A DNA stretch of 64,000 bases from Vibrio sp. CB1-14 (GTDB lineage: Bacteria; Pseudomonadota; Gammaproteobacteria; Enterobacterales; Vibrionaceae), in contig NZ_CP115920.1 in the NCBI RefSeq assembly GCF_040412085.2, positions 2,976,001 through 3,040,000 of the forward strand, written 5' to 3'. How positions within the stretch are numbered: the first letter of the stretch is position 1; each line of letters begins with the position of its first letter. The notes below the pieces were generated by a model, which made no database searches, was not told the origin of the DNA, and saw only the letters and a program-made list of their open reading frames with translations. A program made the translations under genes and the position numbers. Below are positions 50,354-58,345 of this stretch, one piece after another.

Positions 50354-51076
50354 ATGACTCGTAGCACATCAAAAACGAAAGGCTTTCAATTCAAACAGTT
50401 CGCAATTCTAGATGGTCATTCCGGGATGCCGGTTAGCACCGATGGGGTACTTCTTGGTGCGTGGACACAATATACCAACGCAGAGCGACTGCTCGATATC
50501 GGTACCGGTACAGGCCTTCTAGCCTTGATGAGTGCGCAGCGTTATCAAGATGCAGCGATTACAGCGATCGATATCGACAGCACGGCCATTAATGACGCCA
50601 AACGCAACTTTGCGGACACCGAATGGAGTGCGCGTCTAACACTGCTTCAAGGAGACGTACTAAAGCAGAGCTTTAGCGAGCGTTTTACGGGGATCATTTG
50701 TAACCCACCCTATTTCAATAGCGGTGAAGTCTCGCACAATGCCCAGAGAGCCACTGCTAGACATACTCACACCCTAGCGCATGAGCAATTACTAGAGCGC
50801 TGCCACAGTTTACTTATTGAGGAGGGGCAAGCCAGCTTTGTCCTGCCAACAGCAGAAGGTGAGCAGTTCATCGCAATGGCTAAGCAGCAAGGTTGGTATT
50901 TAACACGCCTATGCCGAGTACAAACCACCCCTAAAAAGCCTTGTCACCGTCTGCTGTTTACCTTGAGTAAGGTATTTGAAGAGTGTAAAGAGGAGCATTT
51001 AGTTGTCCATGGCGACGTCGGTGGATATTCTGCGGACTTTATTACTCTAACTAAGGACTTTTACCTTAAAATGTAA
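50354..51076 (+). CDS. trmN: tRNA1(Val) adenine-37 N6-methyltransferase
   Basis: The 240-residue YfiC/TrmN6 enzyme methylates A37 of tRNA-Val. It shows the SAM motif LLDIGTGTGLLALMSAQR near 46-63 and the N6-methyltransferase motif CNPPYF near 117. It precedes srmB, as in E. coli yfiC-srmB. No cross-strand conflicts are seen. Confidence 0.92.
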   Translation: MTRSTSKTKGFQFKQFAILDGHSGMPVSTDGVLLGAWTQYTNAERLLDIGTGTGLLALMSAQRYQDAAITAIDIDSTAINDAKRNFADTEWSARLTLLQGDVLKQSFSERFTGIICNPPYFNSGEVSHNAQRATARHTHTLAHEQLLERCHSLLIEEGQASFVLPTAEGEQFIAMAKQQGWYLTRLCRVQTTPKKPCHRLLFTLSKVFEECKEEHLVVHGDVGGYSADFITLTKDFYLKM

Positions 51077-51174
51077 GTGCGCCGCGCGTTCGTTTGAGTA
51101 TAATAGCCGCCCTACTTTTTCCCTGTTTGATGTTTTTTGTTCAGGGTTAACCTACGTCTTGTGGAGACACTATA

Positions 51175-52404
51175 GTGATCAGAACCTTTGCCGAACTCGA
51201 TCTAGATCCAGTCCTTTTAGAAGCGATTGAAGAAATGGGCTTTAGCCGCCCAACTGACATCCAGGCTCAGGCTATTCCACAAGCATTGGATGCAAGGGAT
51301 ATTCTTGCCTCTGCACCAACAGGAACAGGTAAAACCGCTTCCTTTGCTATTCCAGCAATCCAATACTTACTCGACTTCCCTCGTAAAAAGGCAGGTCCAG
51401 CACGTATTTTGATCCTCACGCCAACTCGTGAGCTGGCAATGCAAGTAGCAGAACAAGCGACTGCACTCGCGAAGTACACTCGCCTTAAAGTCGCGACCAT
51501 TACCGGTGGTGTGACGTACGATTCTCACGCCGCAACGCTGGCAGAGACTCAAGATATCGTGGTGGCAACGCCAGGTCGTTTGATGGAATACATCGAGGCA
51601 GAGCGCTTTGACTGCCGTGCTATCGAATGGTTAGTACTTGATGAAGCAGACCGCATGCTGGACTTAGGCTTTGGTCCAACCGTTGATCGCCTGTCAGCAG
51701 AGTGTCGCTGGCGTAAGCAAACATTGCTGTTCTCTGCAACGCTTGAAGGTCGTGGTGTTGAAGGTTTCACTGCCGATCTTTTGAAAAATCCAGCCGAGCT
51801 CGAAGCGCAGCCATCAACTCGCGAACGCAAAAAGATCACCCAGTGGTATCACCGCGCCGATGATGCGAATCACAAACTGAACTTGCTAAAACGCATCCTG
51901 ACCGAGCAAGCTCAGCGTACTATCGTATTTGTAAAGACGCGCGAGCGTCTAGGCGAGCTTCGTCAGCAACTAGATAGCGCGCAGATCCCATGTTCGTGGA
52001 TCCAAGGCGAAATGCTACAAGATCGTCGTAACAACGCTATCAGCCGCTTTCGTGATGGCCAAGTGAACGTCCTTCTCGCAACCGACATCGCTGCACGTGG
52101 TATCGATTTGCCGGATGTCTCTCACGTTATCAACTACGACATGCCACGCAGTGCCGATGTCTATCTACACCGCATCGGTCGTACCGCTCGTGCAGGTAAA
52201 AAAGGCATAGCTATCTCTATTGTGGAAGCACACGATCAACCAATGATGGATCGCGTCGCTCGCTACACCAAAGAGACCATCAAAGAACGCTTCATCGACG
52301 GCATGCGCCCAACGCATAAAAAGCCAGTCTTCAAGAAAAAAAAGCCAAAGAAAGACGACAAGAAGAAAGCGGTGAAGAAAAAGAAAAGCGCTAAGAAGAA
52401 ATAA
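51175..52404 (+). CDS. srmB: ATP-dependent RNA helicase SrmB
   Basis: A DEAD-box helicase in 50S subunit assembly. The start is GTG at 51175 with GGAG upstream. The 409-residue protein has the Q motif, motif I APTGTGKTAS near 43, DEAD (VLDEADRML), SAT (FSATLEG) and HRIGRTARAG near 324. The C-terminal tail is almost purely Lys-rich (KKKPKKDDKKKAVKKKKSAKKK in pieces), an RNA-binding extension. It follows trmN and ends in a terminator. Confidence 0.95.
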   Translation: MIRTFAELDLDPVLLEAIEEMGFSRPTDIQAQAIPQALDARDILASAPTGTGKTASFAIPAIQYLLDFPRKKAGPARILILTPTRELAMQVAEQATALAKYTRLKVATITGGVTYDSHAATLAETQDIVVATPGRLMEYIEAERFDCRAIEWLVLDEADRMLDLGFGPTVDRLSAECRWRKQTLLFSATLEGRGVEGFTADLLKNPAELEAQPSTRERKKITQWYHRADDANHKLNLLKRILTEQAQRTIVFVKTRERLGELRQQLDSAQIPCSWIQGEMLQDRRNNAISRFRDGQVNVLLATDIAARGIDLPDVSHVINYDMPRSADVYLHRIGRTARAGKKGIAISIVEAHDQPMMDRVARYTKETIKERFIDGMRPTHKKPVFKKKKPKKDDKKKAVKKKKSAKKK

Positions 52405-52410
52405 CAAACT

Positions 52411-52437
52411 AAGCCAACACTTCGGTGTTGGCTTTTT
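52411..52437 (+). terminator. Terminator after srmB
   Basis: AGCCAACAC TTCG GTGTTGGCTTTTT, a stable UUCG hairpin with a T-run, 7 nt after the srmB stop. Confidence 0.92.
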
Positions 52438-52446
52438 AGTTTCTGT

Positions 52447-52454
52447 GCCTAACG
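52447..52454. repeat. 8-bp direct repeat, left copy
   Basis: GCCTAACG lies 6 bp beyond the lipoprotein stop codon. The same 8 bases occur in the same orientation at 53722-53729 on the far side of the lysozyme gene, so the pair frames the two-gene module. Chance occurrence is possible. Confidence 0.4.
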
Positions 52455-52459
52455 TTGGT

Positions 52460-53161
52460 TTATTTTCTCCACAGCATTGAAGGCGGCACATCAGGCGCAG
52501 TCTTAGTTAACACTATCCAATCAAACCCTTCTCCAAATGAATCTTTTCCATACCAATCCAGTCGGATAAACATATCTTGATAACCATCTCGGTTAAAATC
52601 CGCTCGAGCCAGTACCACATAGTCAATGACCATATTATCAATCTGAACTTTCACATGGTGTTCACCTGACTTAATTAGGTTTAGCTTAGAGCTATTCGCA
52701 CCTAATAAACCTCTTCGATCATCCAACTCCTGACCACCAAGGTAAGGAACCGCTGTTACAGGGATAGTTTTTAGCAAATCCAGGTCAAATTCTCTTTCCC
52801 AATAACTTACCGCCGTATCTGGCGAGCGAAAATACCAACTCGCTCCATGACAGCTCGCTTTGAGCCACTCCCATCGGGCAAACTCTTGATGAGCAATTAC
52901 GTCATCGCCTATCGCGAATACGTCAACACAATTGTTTACTATGTATTCTTCCCCCCCAAAACCTGCAAAAGAAATTTGGAATGTGACATCTTGCAATGTG
53001 TCACCATCGGTACTTACGTGGTCAAAAGTCATTGGATTAAGCCAACGAGGTGCCATCAAAGAACTGTCCGATTCGTCTCCAATCGATGGAGAACATCCAT
53101 ACAACCAAATACAACAAAACAGTATCGAAACGAAAGGCAGATTTAGGTTTGTTCTGATCAT
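52460..53161 (-). CDS. Predicted lipoprotein downstream of a lysozyme gene, candidate immunity protein
   Basis: A 233-residue protein from MIRTNLNLPFVSILF, with lipobox LYGC at about residue 23. No family is recognised. The C-terminal half contains VVLARADFNRDGYQDMFIRLDWYG, which looks like a Ca-binding EF/FG-GAP-type loop. It starts 10 nt after the lysozyme stop codon and is likely co-transcribed. If the lysozyme is an antibacterial effector, a periplasm-facing lipoprotein at this place could protect the producer; that is inference. The frame extends upstream to 53215 without a better start. Confidence 0.65.
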   Translation of the reverse strand: MIRTNLNLPFVSILFCCIWLYGCSPSIGDESDSSLMAPRWLNPMTFDHVSTDGDTLQDVTFQISFAGFGGEEYIVNNCVDVFAIGDDVIAHQEFARWEWLKASCHGASWYFRSPDTAVSYWEREFDLDLLKTIPVTAVPYLGGQELDDRRGLLGANSSKLNLIKSGEHHVKVQIDNMVIDYVVLARADFNRDGYQDMFIRLDWYGKDSFGEGFDWIVLTKTAPDVPPSMLWRK

Positions 53162-53171
53162 TTCTATCACC

Positions 53172-53690
53172 CTATGGTTGGAGCTTTTGTGCTGAATTGA
53201 GTAAATCTGACACATACTTATTTCTCATTGGAGCAATCCCCATACGATTGCTATGTTTGGCTGCATCTCCCCACCTGTTTGCTTTTAGAGAAGAATTAAA
53301 TTTGATGAACTGATTTCTCAGCTTCGTCAACCCTAGGTTGAACACCATATCAAACAAAGCCATTTGAACTTGATGGGGCATAGCATCAAACGATTGTGGA
53401 AAGCCATTGGCGGTGTTATAGAATCCAGAAGCTCCAAATCGTCTACCAAAAGGTAACCTCTTAATAGCATCATACTCCGCCTGCTTTTCGGGCAGAGATG
53501 CTAAAGCCAATGAACGACCGCTTCCTTTCTTGTACATTTTTACCGTTGCCATCGATGATTTATTTGGCACCATATGACCGACTCCGACGGTAATTTTTCC
53601 AACTGTATCTAAATATAAATGCGGAATACGCCCCTCATACCTTTCGATATTCTTACTAACTTCACTTTTCACAATTAGGGTCAGGGGCAT
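53172..53690 (-). CDS. GH24/pesticin-type lysozyme
   Basis: A 172-residue muramidase. The catalytic triad E-x8-D-x5-T of T4-type lysozymes is clear: Glu 19 (RYEGR), Asp 28 (LYLDTVG) and Thr 34 (ITVGVGH). The wording YEGRIPHLYLDTVGK is of the kind I recall from pesticin-like and type VI effector lysozymes more than from phage endolysins. There is no signal peptide, holin, spanin or phage gene nearby. The ATG at 53690 has AAGGA upstream. It precedes a lipoprotein gene by 10 nt. Target: the peptidoglycan of a rival cell, by inference. Confidence 0.8.
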   Translation of the reverse strand: MPLTLIVKSEVSKNIERYEGRIPHLYLDTVGKITVGVGHMVPNKSSMATVKMYKKGSGRSLALASLPEKQAEYDAIKRLPFGRRFGASGFYNTANGFPQSFDAMPHQVQMALFDMVFNLGLTKLRNQFIKFNSSLKANRWGDAAKHSNRMGIAPMRNKYVSDLLNSAQKLQP

Positions 53691-53721
53691 GAATGTTCCT
53701 TAGTTAAGTGTGGAGGTCATG

Positions 53722-53729
53722 GCCTAACG
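53722..53729. repeat. 8-bp direct repeat, right copy
   Basis: GCCTAACG 32 bp upstream of the lysozyme start, identical and in the same orientation as 52447-52454. The two copies are 1,275 bp apart. Confidence 0.4.
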
Positions 53730-53876
53730 GAAAGCCAAAGCGCCAATACGCAACCTTACACATAAAAGTAATCTCTAAACTTAACTATTTTTTACCGTTT
53801 GCTCTCGAGAATTGAACCGCCCCTCGACCCAAATCACAGGGTGAAACATAAATCTATTCAGTACTAAACGCCAAAA

Positions 53877-53910
53877 AAAGACAAAGCTCGCATTTGCGAG
53901 CTTTGTCTTT
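53877..53910 (-). terminator. Terminator after yaaA
   Basis: AAAGACAAAGCTCGC ATTT GCGAGCTTTGTCTTT is a perfect 15-bp stem, 18 nt after the yaaA stop. It also has A-rich sequence on the far side, so it can act on both strands. Confidence 0.88.
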
Positions 53911-53928
53911 AATTCTATGCTGTGAGAA

Positions 53929-54702
53929 TCACTGCTCTTCGCGCTTGAACACCAATTCAGTCGCCGTCGATTCTTCTTCAACAAAGTAGTAGCCTGCGAC
54001 ATCAAATGCCGTCAGCTTTTCAATCGAATCAATTCGGTTCTCGATGATGTAACGTGCCATCATGCCGCGCGCTTTTTTAGCGTAAAAACTGATGACCTTG
54101 TATTGGCCGTTCTTACAATCTTTGAATACTGGCGTGATCACCTTGCCATCGAGCTGTTTTGGCTTAACTGCCTTGAAGTACTCGTTGGATGCTAGGTTGA
54201 TCAGCACATTGTCACCTTGTGCATTAAGAGCATCATTGAGCTTGTTGGTGATAATGTCGCCCCAGAATTGGTATAGGTTCGTACCACGCTCGTTGGCAAG
54301 CTTGGTGCCCATTTCTAAACGATAAGGCTGCATCAAGTCCAATGGCTTAAGTAGACCATAAAGGCCAGAAAGCATGCGTAAGTGCTGCTGAGCAAAGTCA
54401 AAGTCATCCTCTGACAAACTTTCTGCTTCCAGCCCTGTGTAAACATCACCTTTGAAAGCAAGGATTGCCTGGCGAGCATTGTCTGTTGTAAACGTTTGTG
54501 ACCACTCTTCAAAACGCGCCACGTTCAAGCCAGCGATCTTATCGCTCACCTTCATCAAAGCAGAGACATCGGCTGGGTTAAGCTTACGACACTCTTGAAT
54601 AAGCTCTGCAGAATGCTCGATTAACTCTGGTTGAGTGAATCGCTCAGTGGCGAGCGGTGACTCATAATCTAGGGTCTTTGCGGGTGAAACAACGATAAGC
54701 AT
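53929..54702 (-). CDS. yaaA: Peroxide stress protein YaaA
   Basis: YaaA limits free iron and protects DNA during hydrogen peroxide stress. The 257-residue protein starts [16 protein letters not shown], the family hallmark, and has [23 protein letters not shown] in the middle (in pieces), and [18 protein letters not shown] [15 protein letters not shown] near 210. It is a single gene with terminators on both sides, upstream of the AGCS symporter on the same strand in E. coli-like order (yaaA-yaaJ). Confidence 0.95.
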   Translation of the reverse strand: MLIVVSPAKTLDYESPLATERFTQPELIEHSAELIQECRKLNPADVSALMKVSDKIAGLNVARFEEWSQTFTTDNARQAILAFKGDVYTGLEAESLSEDDFDFAQQHLRMLSGLYGLLKPLDLMQPYRLEMGTKLANERGTNLYQFWGDIITNKLNDALNAQGDNVLINLASNEYFKAVKPKQLDGKVITPVFKDCKNGQYKVISFYAKKARGMMARYIIENRIDSIEKLTAFDVAGYYFVEEESTATELVFKREEQ

Positions 54703-54737
54703 GACTTTACTCTTTTAGTATTGGTTTGCTTCAGTAT

Positions 54738-54783
54738 AAAAAAAGCCACGCACTTTCATCAATGAAATAGTGCATGGCTTTTT
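54738..54783. terminator. Terminator after the AGCS symporter
   Basis: AAAAAGCCA-GCAC...GTGC-TGGCTTTTT hairpin with a short inner ATGAAA/TTTCAT stem, between the symporter stop and yaaA. It is followed by T-runs on both strands. Confidence 0.8.
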
Positions 54784-54808
54784 CTATTTTTGAGATAGGC
54801 AAAAGCGA

Positions 54809-56248
54809 TTACTTGTTCGCTGCATCCTTAGCATCGTACCAAATACCCTCTTCTAGCTGAGATTTCAGCTCTGGGTAGTCATTGGCATCAAAGGTTGGAA
54901 CCTTGCCTGCTTTTAGCTGCTGATTGTAGTCTTTGGCAAGTTTGATCACGATACCCGATAGCAGGATGATCGCAATTAAGTTAACTATGGCCATCAGACC
55001 CATGGACACATCCGCTAGCGCCCAAACCATTGGCAGAGTGGCCACTGAACCAAACATCACCATGCCTAGTACGATAACGCGGAACAGGCCAAGACCCGCC
55101 TTATGGTTATGCTCTAGGAAGATAAGGTTTGTCTCTGCGTACGAGTAGTTAGCAATAATAGAGGTAAACGCGAAGAAGAAGATCGCAACCGCTACAAAGA
55201 TACCGCCCCAGTCACCAACTTGAGCACTCAATGCACGCTGAGTCAGCTCGATACCTGTAATTTCACCGTGCGGTACATATTCACCTGACATTAAGATGAT
55301 AGCCACAGTCGCCGTACAGATAACGATAGTATCGGTAAATACGCCTAGCATTTGCACGTAACCTTGAGACGCAGGGTGTGGCGGATAAGGCGTTGCTGAT
55401 GCTGCTGCGTTTGGCGCAGAACCCATACCAGCTTCGTTTGAGAACAGACCACGCTTGATACCTTGGATCATCGCTTGAGCGATAGCATAACCTAGGCCAC
55501 CAGCAGCAGCTTCTTGAAAGCCGAATGCGCTCTTAAAGATGTAAGCAATCACATCTGGCACTTTCTCAATGTTCATGAACATCACGACAAATGCCAGAAC
55601 AAGGTACGCCAGCGCCATTACTGGAACGATAAGCTCCGCTGTGCGCGCAATCTTACGTACGCCACCAAAGATAACGAATGCAGAGATAAGTACAATCACC
55701 ACACCCACGATCATTGGATCAAAACCAAACGCGGTATTCATCGCATTGGCAATCGCGTTAGCTTGAACCGCGTTGAACACCAAACCAAAAGCAATAATAA
55801 GGAAGATAGAGAACAATACGCCCATCCAGCGCATGCCTAGACCTTTTTCCATATAGTAAGCTGGACCACCACGGTAGTTACCGTCGTCATCTTTGGTTTT
55901 GTATAGCTGTGCTAGAGTACTTTCTGCGAATGATGTCGCCATACCCAGCATTGCAATTAGCCACATCCAGAAGATAGCACCAGGGCCACCTGCTGTTAGC
56001 GCGACAGCAACACCTGCCATGTTACCTGTGCCTACACGAGCAGCAAGACTGGTACAAAGTGCTTGGAAAGATGAAATACCAGCAGTGTCTGCTTTACGGC
56101 TGTTTTTCAGCACACTGAACATGTGACCGAAATGGCGGAACTGAATAAACCCAAGGCGTACTGTAAAGTAAATCCCCACACCTACGAGCAAGTAAACAAG
56201 AATCGATCCCCAAAGTAGATCGTTCATTAGATTAATAACGTCTGTCAC
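54809..56248 (-). CDS. yaaJ: Alanine/glycine:Na+ symporter (AGCS family, YaaJ type)
   Basis: A 479-residue inner-membrane permease with about 11 hydrophobic segments. The AGCS blocks TVRLGFIQFRHFG, SLAARVGTGNMAGVAVALTAGGPGAIFWMW and SNEAGMGSAPNAAASA are present. It imports alanine or glycine with Na+. The GTG at 56248 with GAGG six bases upstream is taken as the start; a GTG 12 nt earlier lacks one. It is next to yaaA, as in E. coli. Confidence 0.93.
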   Translation of the reverse strand: MTDVINLMNDLLWGSILVYLLVGVGIYFTVRLGFIQFRHFGHMFSVLKNSRKADTAGISSFQALCTSLAARVGTGNMAGVAVALTAGGPGAIFWMWLIAMLGMATSFAESTLAQLYKTKDDDGNYRGGPAYYMEKGLGMRWMGVLFSIFLIIAFGLVFNAVQANAIANAMNTAFGFDPMIVGVVIVLISAFVIFGGVRKIARTAELIVPVMALAYLVLAFVVMFMNIEKVPDVIAYIFKSAFGFQEAAAGGLGYAIAQAMIQGIKRGLFSNEAGMGSAPNAAASATPYPPHPASQGYVQMLGVFTDTIVICTATVAIILMSGEYVPHGEITGIELTQRALSAQVGDWGGIFVAVAIFFFAFTSIIANYSYAETNLIFLEHNHKAGLGLFRVIVLGMVMFGSVATLPMVWALADVSMGLMAIVNLIAIILLSGIVIKLAKDYNQQLKAGKVPTFDANDYPELKSQLEEGIWYDAKDAANK

Positions 56249-56297
56249 TTTAAACCTCACTTAAAGTTAGAGTCCGAGCTGCACTTCCTAGTGCGTC

Positions 56298-56435
56298 CTA
56301 AGCGCCATGGTCTTCTCCATCCGTGAAGTTTTGTTCATTTCTTTCTTTTTCACGGCAACTTAGCTTGTATTTCTTACCACTTGAGAACGGCATACAAGTC
56401 GGCGTATTTTTTGACGGAGCGGATTTTGCAGCCAT
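56298..56435 (-). CDS. Small protein with a degenerate SEC-C-like end (putative)
   Basis: A possible 45-residue protein from MAAKSAPSKN, with CMPFSSGKKYKLSC, a relaxed version of the SEC-C metal-binding motif (CPCGSGKKYKKCC) lacking most zinc ligands. Then follows a charged tail. There is no clear ribosome-binding site, so the start and even the expression are uncertain. The frame is open upstream to 56531, but there it is A/T-rich and low in sense. Confidence 0.35.
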   Translation of the reverse strand: MAAKSAPSKNTPTCMPFSSGKKYKLSCREKERNEQNFTDGEDHGA

Positions 56436-56952
56436 GTTCACGAAAAAGCAATACGCAATTGGTAGTATATTGTTGTTATTTTTCACCTTAAAATCACGAA
56501 AAGTTAACACTAAGCAAAGCAAATGATTCACTTTTTCGCCTCAAATTAGCATCAAATATACAACAACCTAAAGGTGTTAGGCGCAAAGCGCTTAGGGTTA
56601 GGCAAAATTAGTACAAACCTTGTTAGCACAACGGGTCTACGCTCATTTACCAAACGAGGTACTTTTTAGCAGTTATCAGGCAATGAGAATGCTTATCGTA
56701 GCACGCAAACGTTGCCCTTCAGCCTGATTCGCACAGGGCGTTAACAAAACTCACTGAACCACTCTTTTGCAATTTGTGATTTAAGTGGTCATTTTTTATT
56801 CGAATCTAAGCTCTAAAAATGTGAGATTGAGTTCAAAATGGCATAAAACATTCATAGTCTCGAAACAAATGAGAAACATATCAAAGTTAGTCTGCGTAAG
56901 AATGTGGTACTTAAAGGGCTCCGTAGGGAGAACAAAACAAGTGAGGTAGCTT
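56436..56952. other. Long intergenic stretch upstream of DUF3545 gene
   Basis: About 520 bp with no supported gene. The part near 56900-56940 is likely promoter and leader of the DUF3545 gene, whose ribosome-binding site is GAGG at 56942. No operator or structured RNA is evident. Confidence 0.5.
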
Positions 56953-57138
56953 ATGGATGGCTTTGAACTGGATGAGATTACGGAAGTAGACGCACCTAGA
57001 GGGCGCGCCGCTCGCTCGAAACCTGTCAAAAGAAAATGGCGAGAAATTGAGGCTATTAAAGACAGGCAGCGCCTACAAAAAGAGCTTAACGACATGGACA
57101 TCGGTCTGGACTTTGCGCTTGACGACGTCGACCTTTAA
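56953..57138 (+). CDS. DUF3545 family protein
   Basis: A 61-residue protein, charged, with the conserved segment VKRKWREIEAIKDRQRLQKEL and acidic ends. This matches the DUF3545 type of small proteins found in Vibrio and relatives as I recall it; the function is unknown. The ribosome-binding site GAGG lies seven bases before ATG. A terminator follows about 70 nt downstream. Confidence 0.85.
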   Translation: MDGFELDEITEVDAPRGRAARSKPVKRKWREIEAIKDRQRLQKELNDMDIGLDFALDDVDL

Positions 57139-57208
57139 TTTATCACTCAAACACACATTAACGAATTTTCGGTGGAGGCGAGCCTGAAACGCCCCTACCG
57201 ATACTAAC

Positions 57209-57236
57209 AAAGCCCTCAGATTGAGGGTTTTGTTTT
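57209..57236 (+). terminator. Terminator after the DUF3545 gene
   Basis: AAAGCCCTCA GA TTGAGGGTTTTGTTTT, a 9-bp stem with T-run on the plus strand. Confidence 0.85.
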
Positions 57237-57329
57237 ATCTAGCTTTCTAGTATCAACCTCTCTTAGCATCGACCTTGACGAAATAAAATGCCAATATAAT
57301 AGGCTCTTGGACGAGGTGGAGATTCAATA

Positions 57330-58226
57330 ATGGTCTCAAAACGGAAACCTATACATCTGAATCGGGTTGAAAAAGTGGTGGACTATATTCACCAGAACCT
57401 AGATAAAGCGCTTTCCGTCAATGATCTGGCCGACATAAGCTGTTGGTCTCGCTGGCAACTCCAACGCGTATTCCAAGAGCAAACCAACCACAATCTTGCT
57501 CAGTACGTACGAGAGCAGAAACTCAGCCGCGCCGCCGAGCAGTTACTTAATAGCATGACCAAGATCGCCGACTTGGCGCTGGTATTTGGCTTTAACTCAG
57601 AGAATAGCTTTAGTCGCGCCTTCAAACAGCAGTTTGGAGTCTCTCCACGTCAATACCGAGTAAGCGGTAAGCTAAGCGGTATTCGCTTACCGTTGACCAA
57701 TAGCGCGGATCTCCCTCTTGATCAGGCTGCAACTCAAGTGGTTCGTATCGAGAACCAGCCTCAACGCACATACTATGGCGTATATGGCCCGATCGACACA
57801 CTTTATGCCACCAATCCACAGTTTAGTGACCAAGTTGCTAATATTTGGGGAACATTTACTCGCACGGTTCTAAAACAGTCTGATAAACCGTGCGCCCACT
57901 ATTATGGGATCATCGACACCCTTCATTTATTGCCAAACACACAAGTGCTGTATTGGGCGGCCAGCGATGATGAACAATTCTCTACGCATCCAGATCTCGA
58001 GTCGATCGTCGTCCCAGAGCAAAGCTACGCCGTCGTGACTCACCTTGGGCCAACCTCTACATTGCCACAAACGCTAAAATGGGTACTTAATGTTTGGCTT
58101 CCTCAGTCAGGCTATATAGGTAAAGAAGGGTTTGAAATTGAGCGCTACCCCCGTGACTATGACGTAAGCAGCCCACACGCTCATATGGATTTCTGGCTTC
58201 CTATAGAAAAAATGGCCCTTAGCTAG
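57330..58226 (+). CDS. AraC-family regulator with GyrI-like effector domain
   Basis: A 298-residue regulator. The N-terminal AraC double HTH (VEKVVDYIHQNLDKALSVNDL and FGFNSENSFSRAFKQQFGVSPRQYR) is followed by a GyrI-like/Rob-type small-molecule domain at about 135-295. This Rob/SoxS layout differs from PchR/YbtA regulators of siderophore systems. It lies 120 bp upstream of the siderophore receptor on the same strand and may control it, but the link is by position only. Confidence 0.87.
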   Translation: MVSKRKPIHLNRVEKVVDYIHQNLDKALSVNDLADISCWSRWQLQRVFQEQTNHNLAQYVREQKLSRAAEQLLNSMTKIADLALVFGFNSENSFSRAFKQQFGVSPRQYRVSGKLSGIRLPLTNSADLPLDQAATQVVRIENQPQRTYYGVYGPIDTLYATNPQFSDQVANIWGTFTRTVLKQSDKPCAHYYGIIDTLHLLPNTQVLYWAASDDEQFSTHPDLESIVVPEQSYAVVTHLGPTSTLPQTLKWVLNVWLPQSGYIGKEGFEIERYPRDYDVSSPHAHMDFWLPIEKMALS

Positions 58227-58296
58227 CGTAGATATCGCGGCAAAAGTTGCACCAAATTGTTAAGTATTAACTCAACAAACCGAATAGAATTGCAAA

Positions 58297-58311
58297 TGAA
58301 ATTAATTATCA
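58297..58311. promoter_or_regulatory. Predicted Fur box upstream of the siderophore receptor
   Basis: TGAAATTAATTATCA matches the 7-1-7 Fur box TGATAATNATTATCA at 12 of 14 defined positions; the right half is exact. It lies 35 bp before the receptor start, the expected place for iron repression. Confidence 0.7.
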
Positions 58312-58345
58312 ATAGCATCTACATGCTCTTTGCGATTCTTTTTCT

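Noticed and set aside
53172..53690. Prophage remnant around the lysozyme
   Set aside because: No holin, spanin, tail, capsid or integrase genes, and no tRNA attachment site nearby.
52440..53740. Integron cassette bearing the lysozyme pair
   Set aside because: GTTAGGC-like core sites flank the pair, but no complementary inverse core or foldable attC of 57-140 nt is seen at either end, and there is no integrase.
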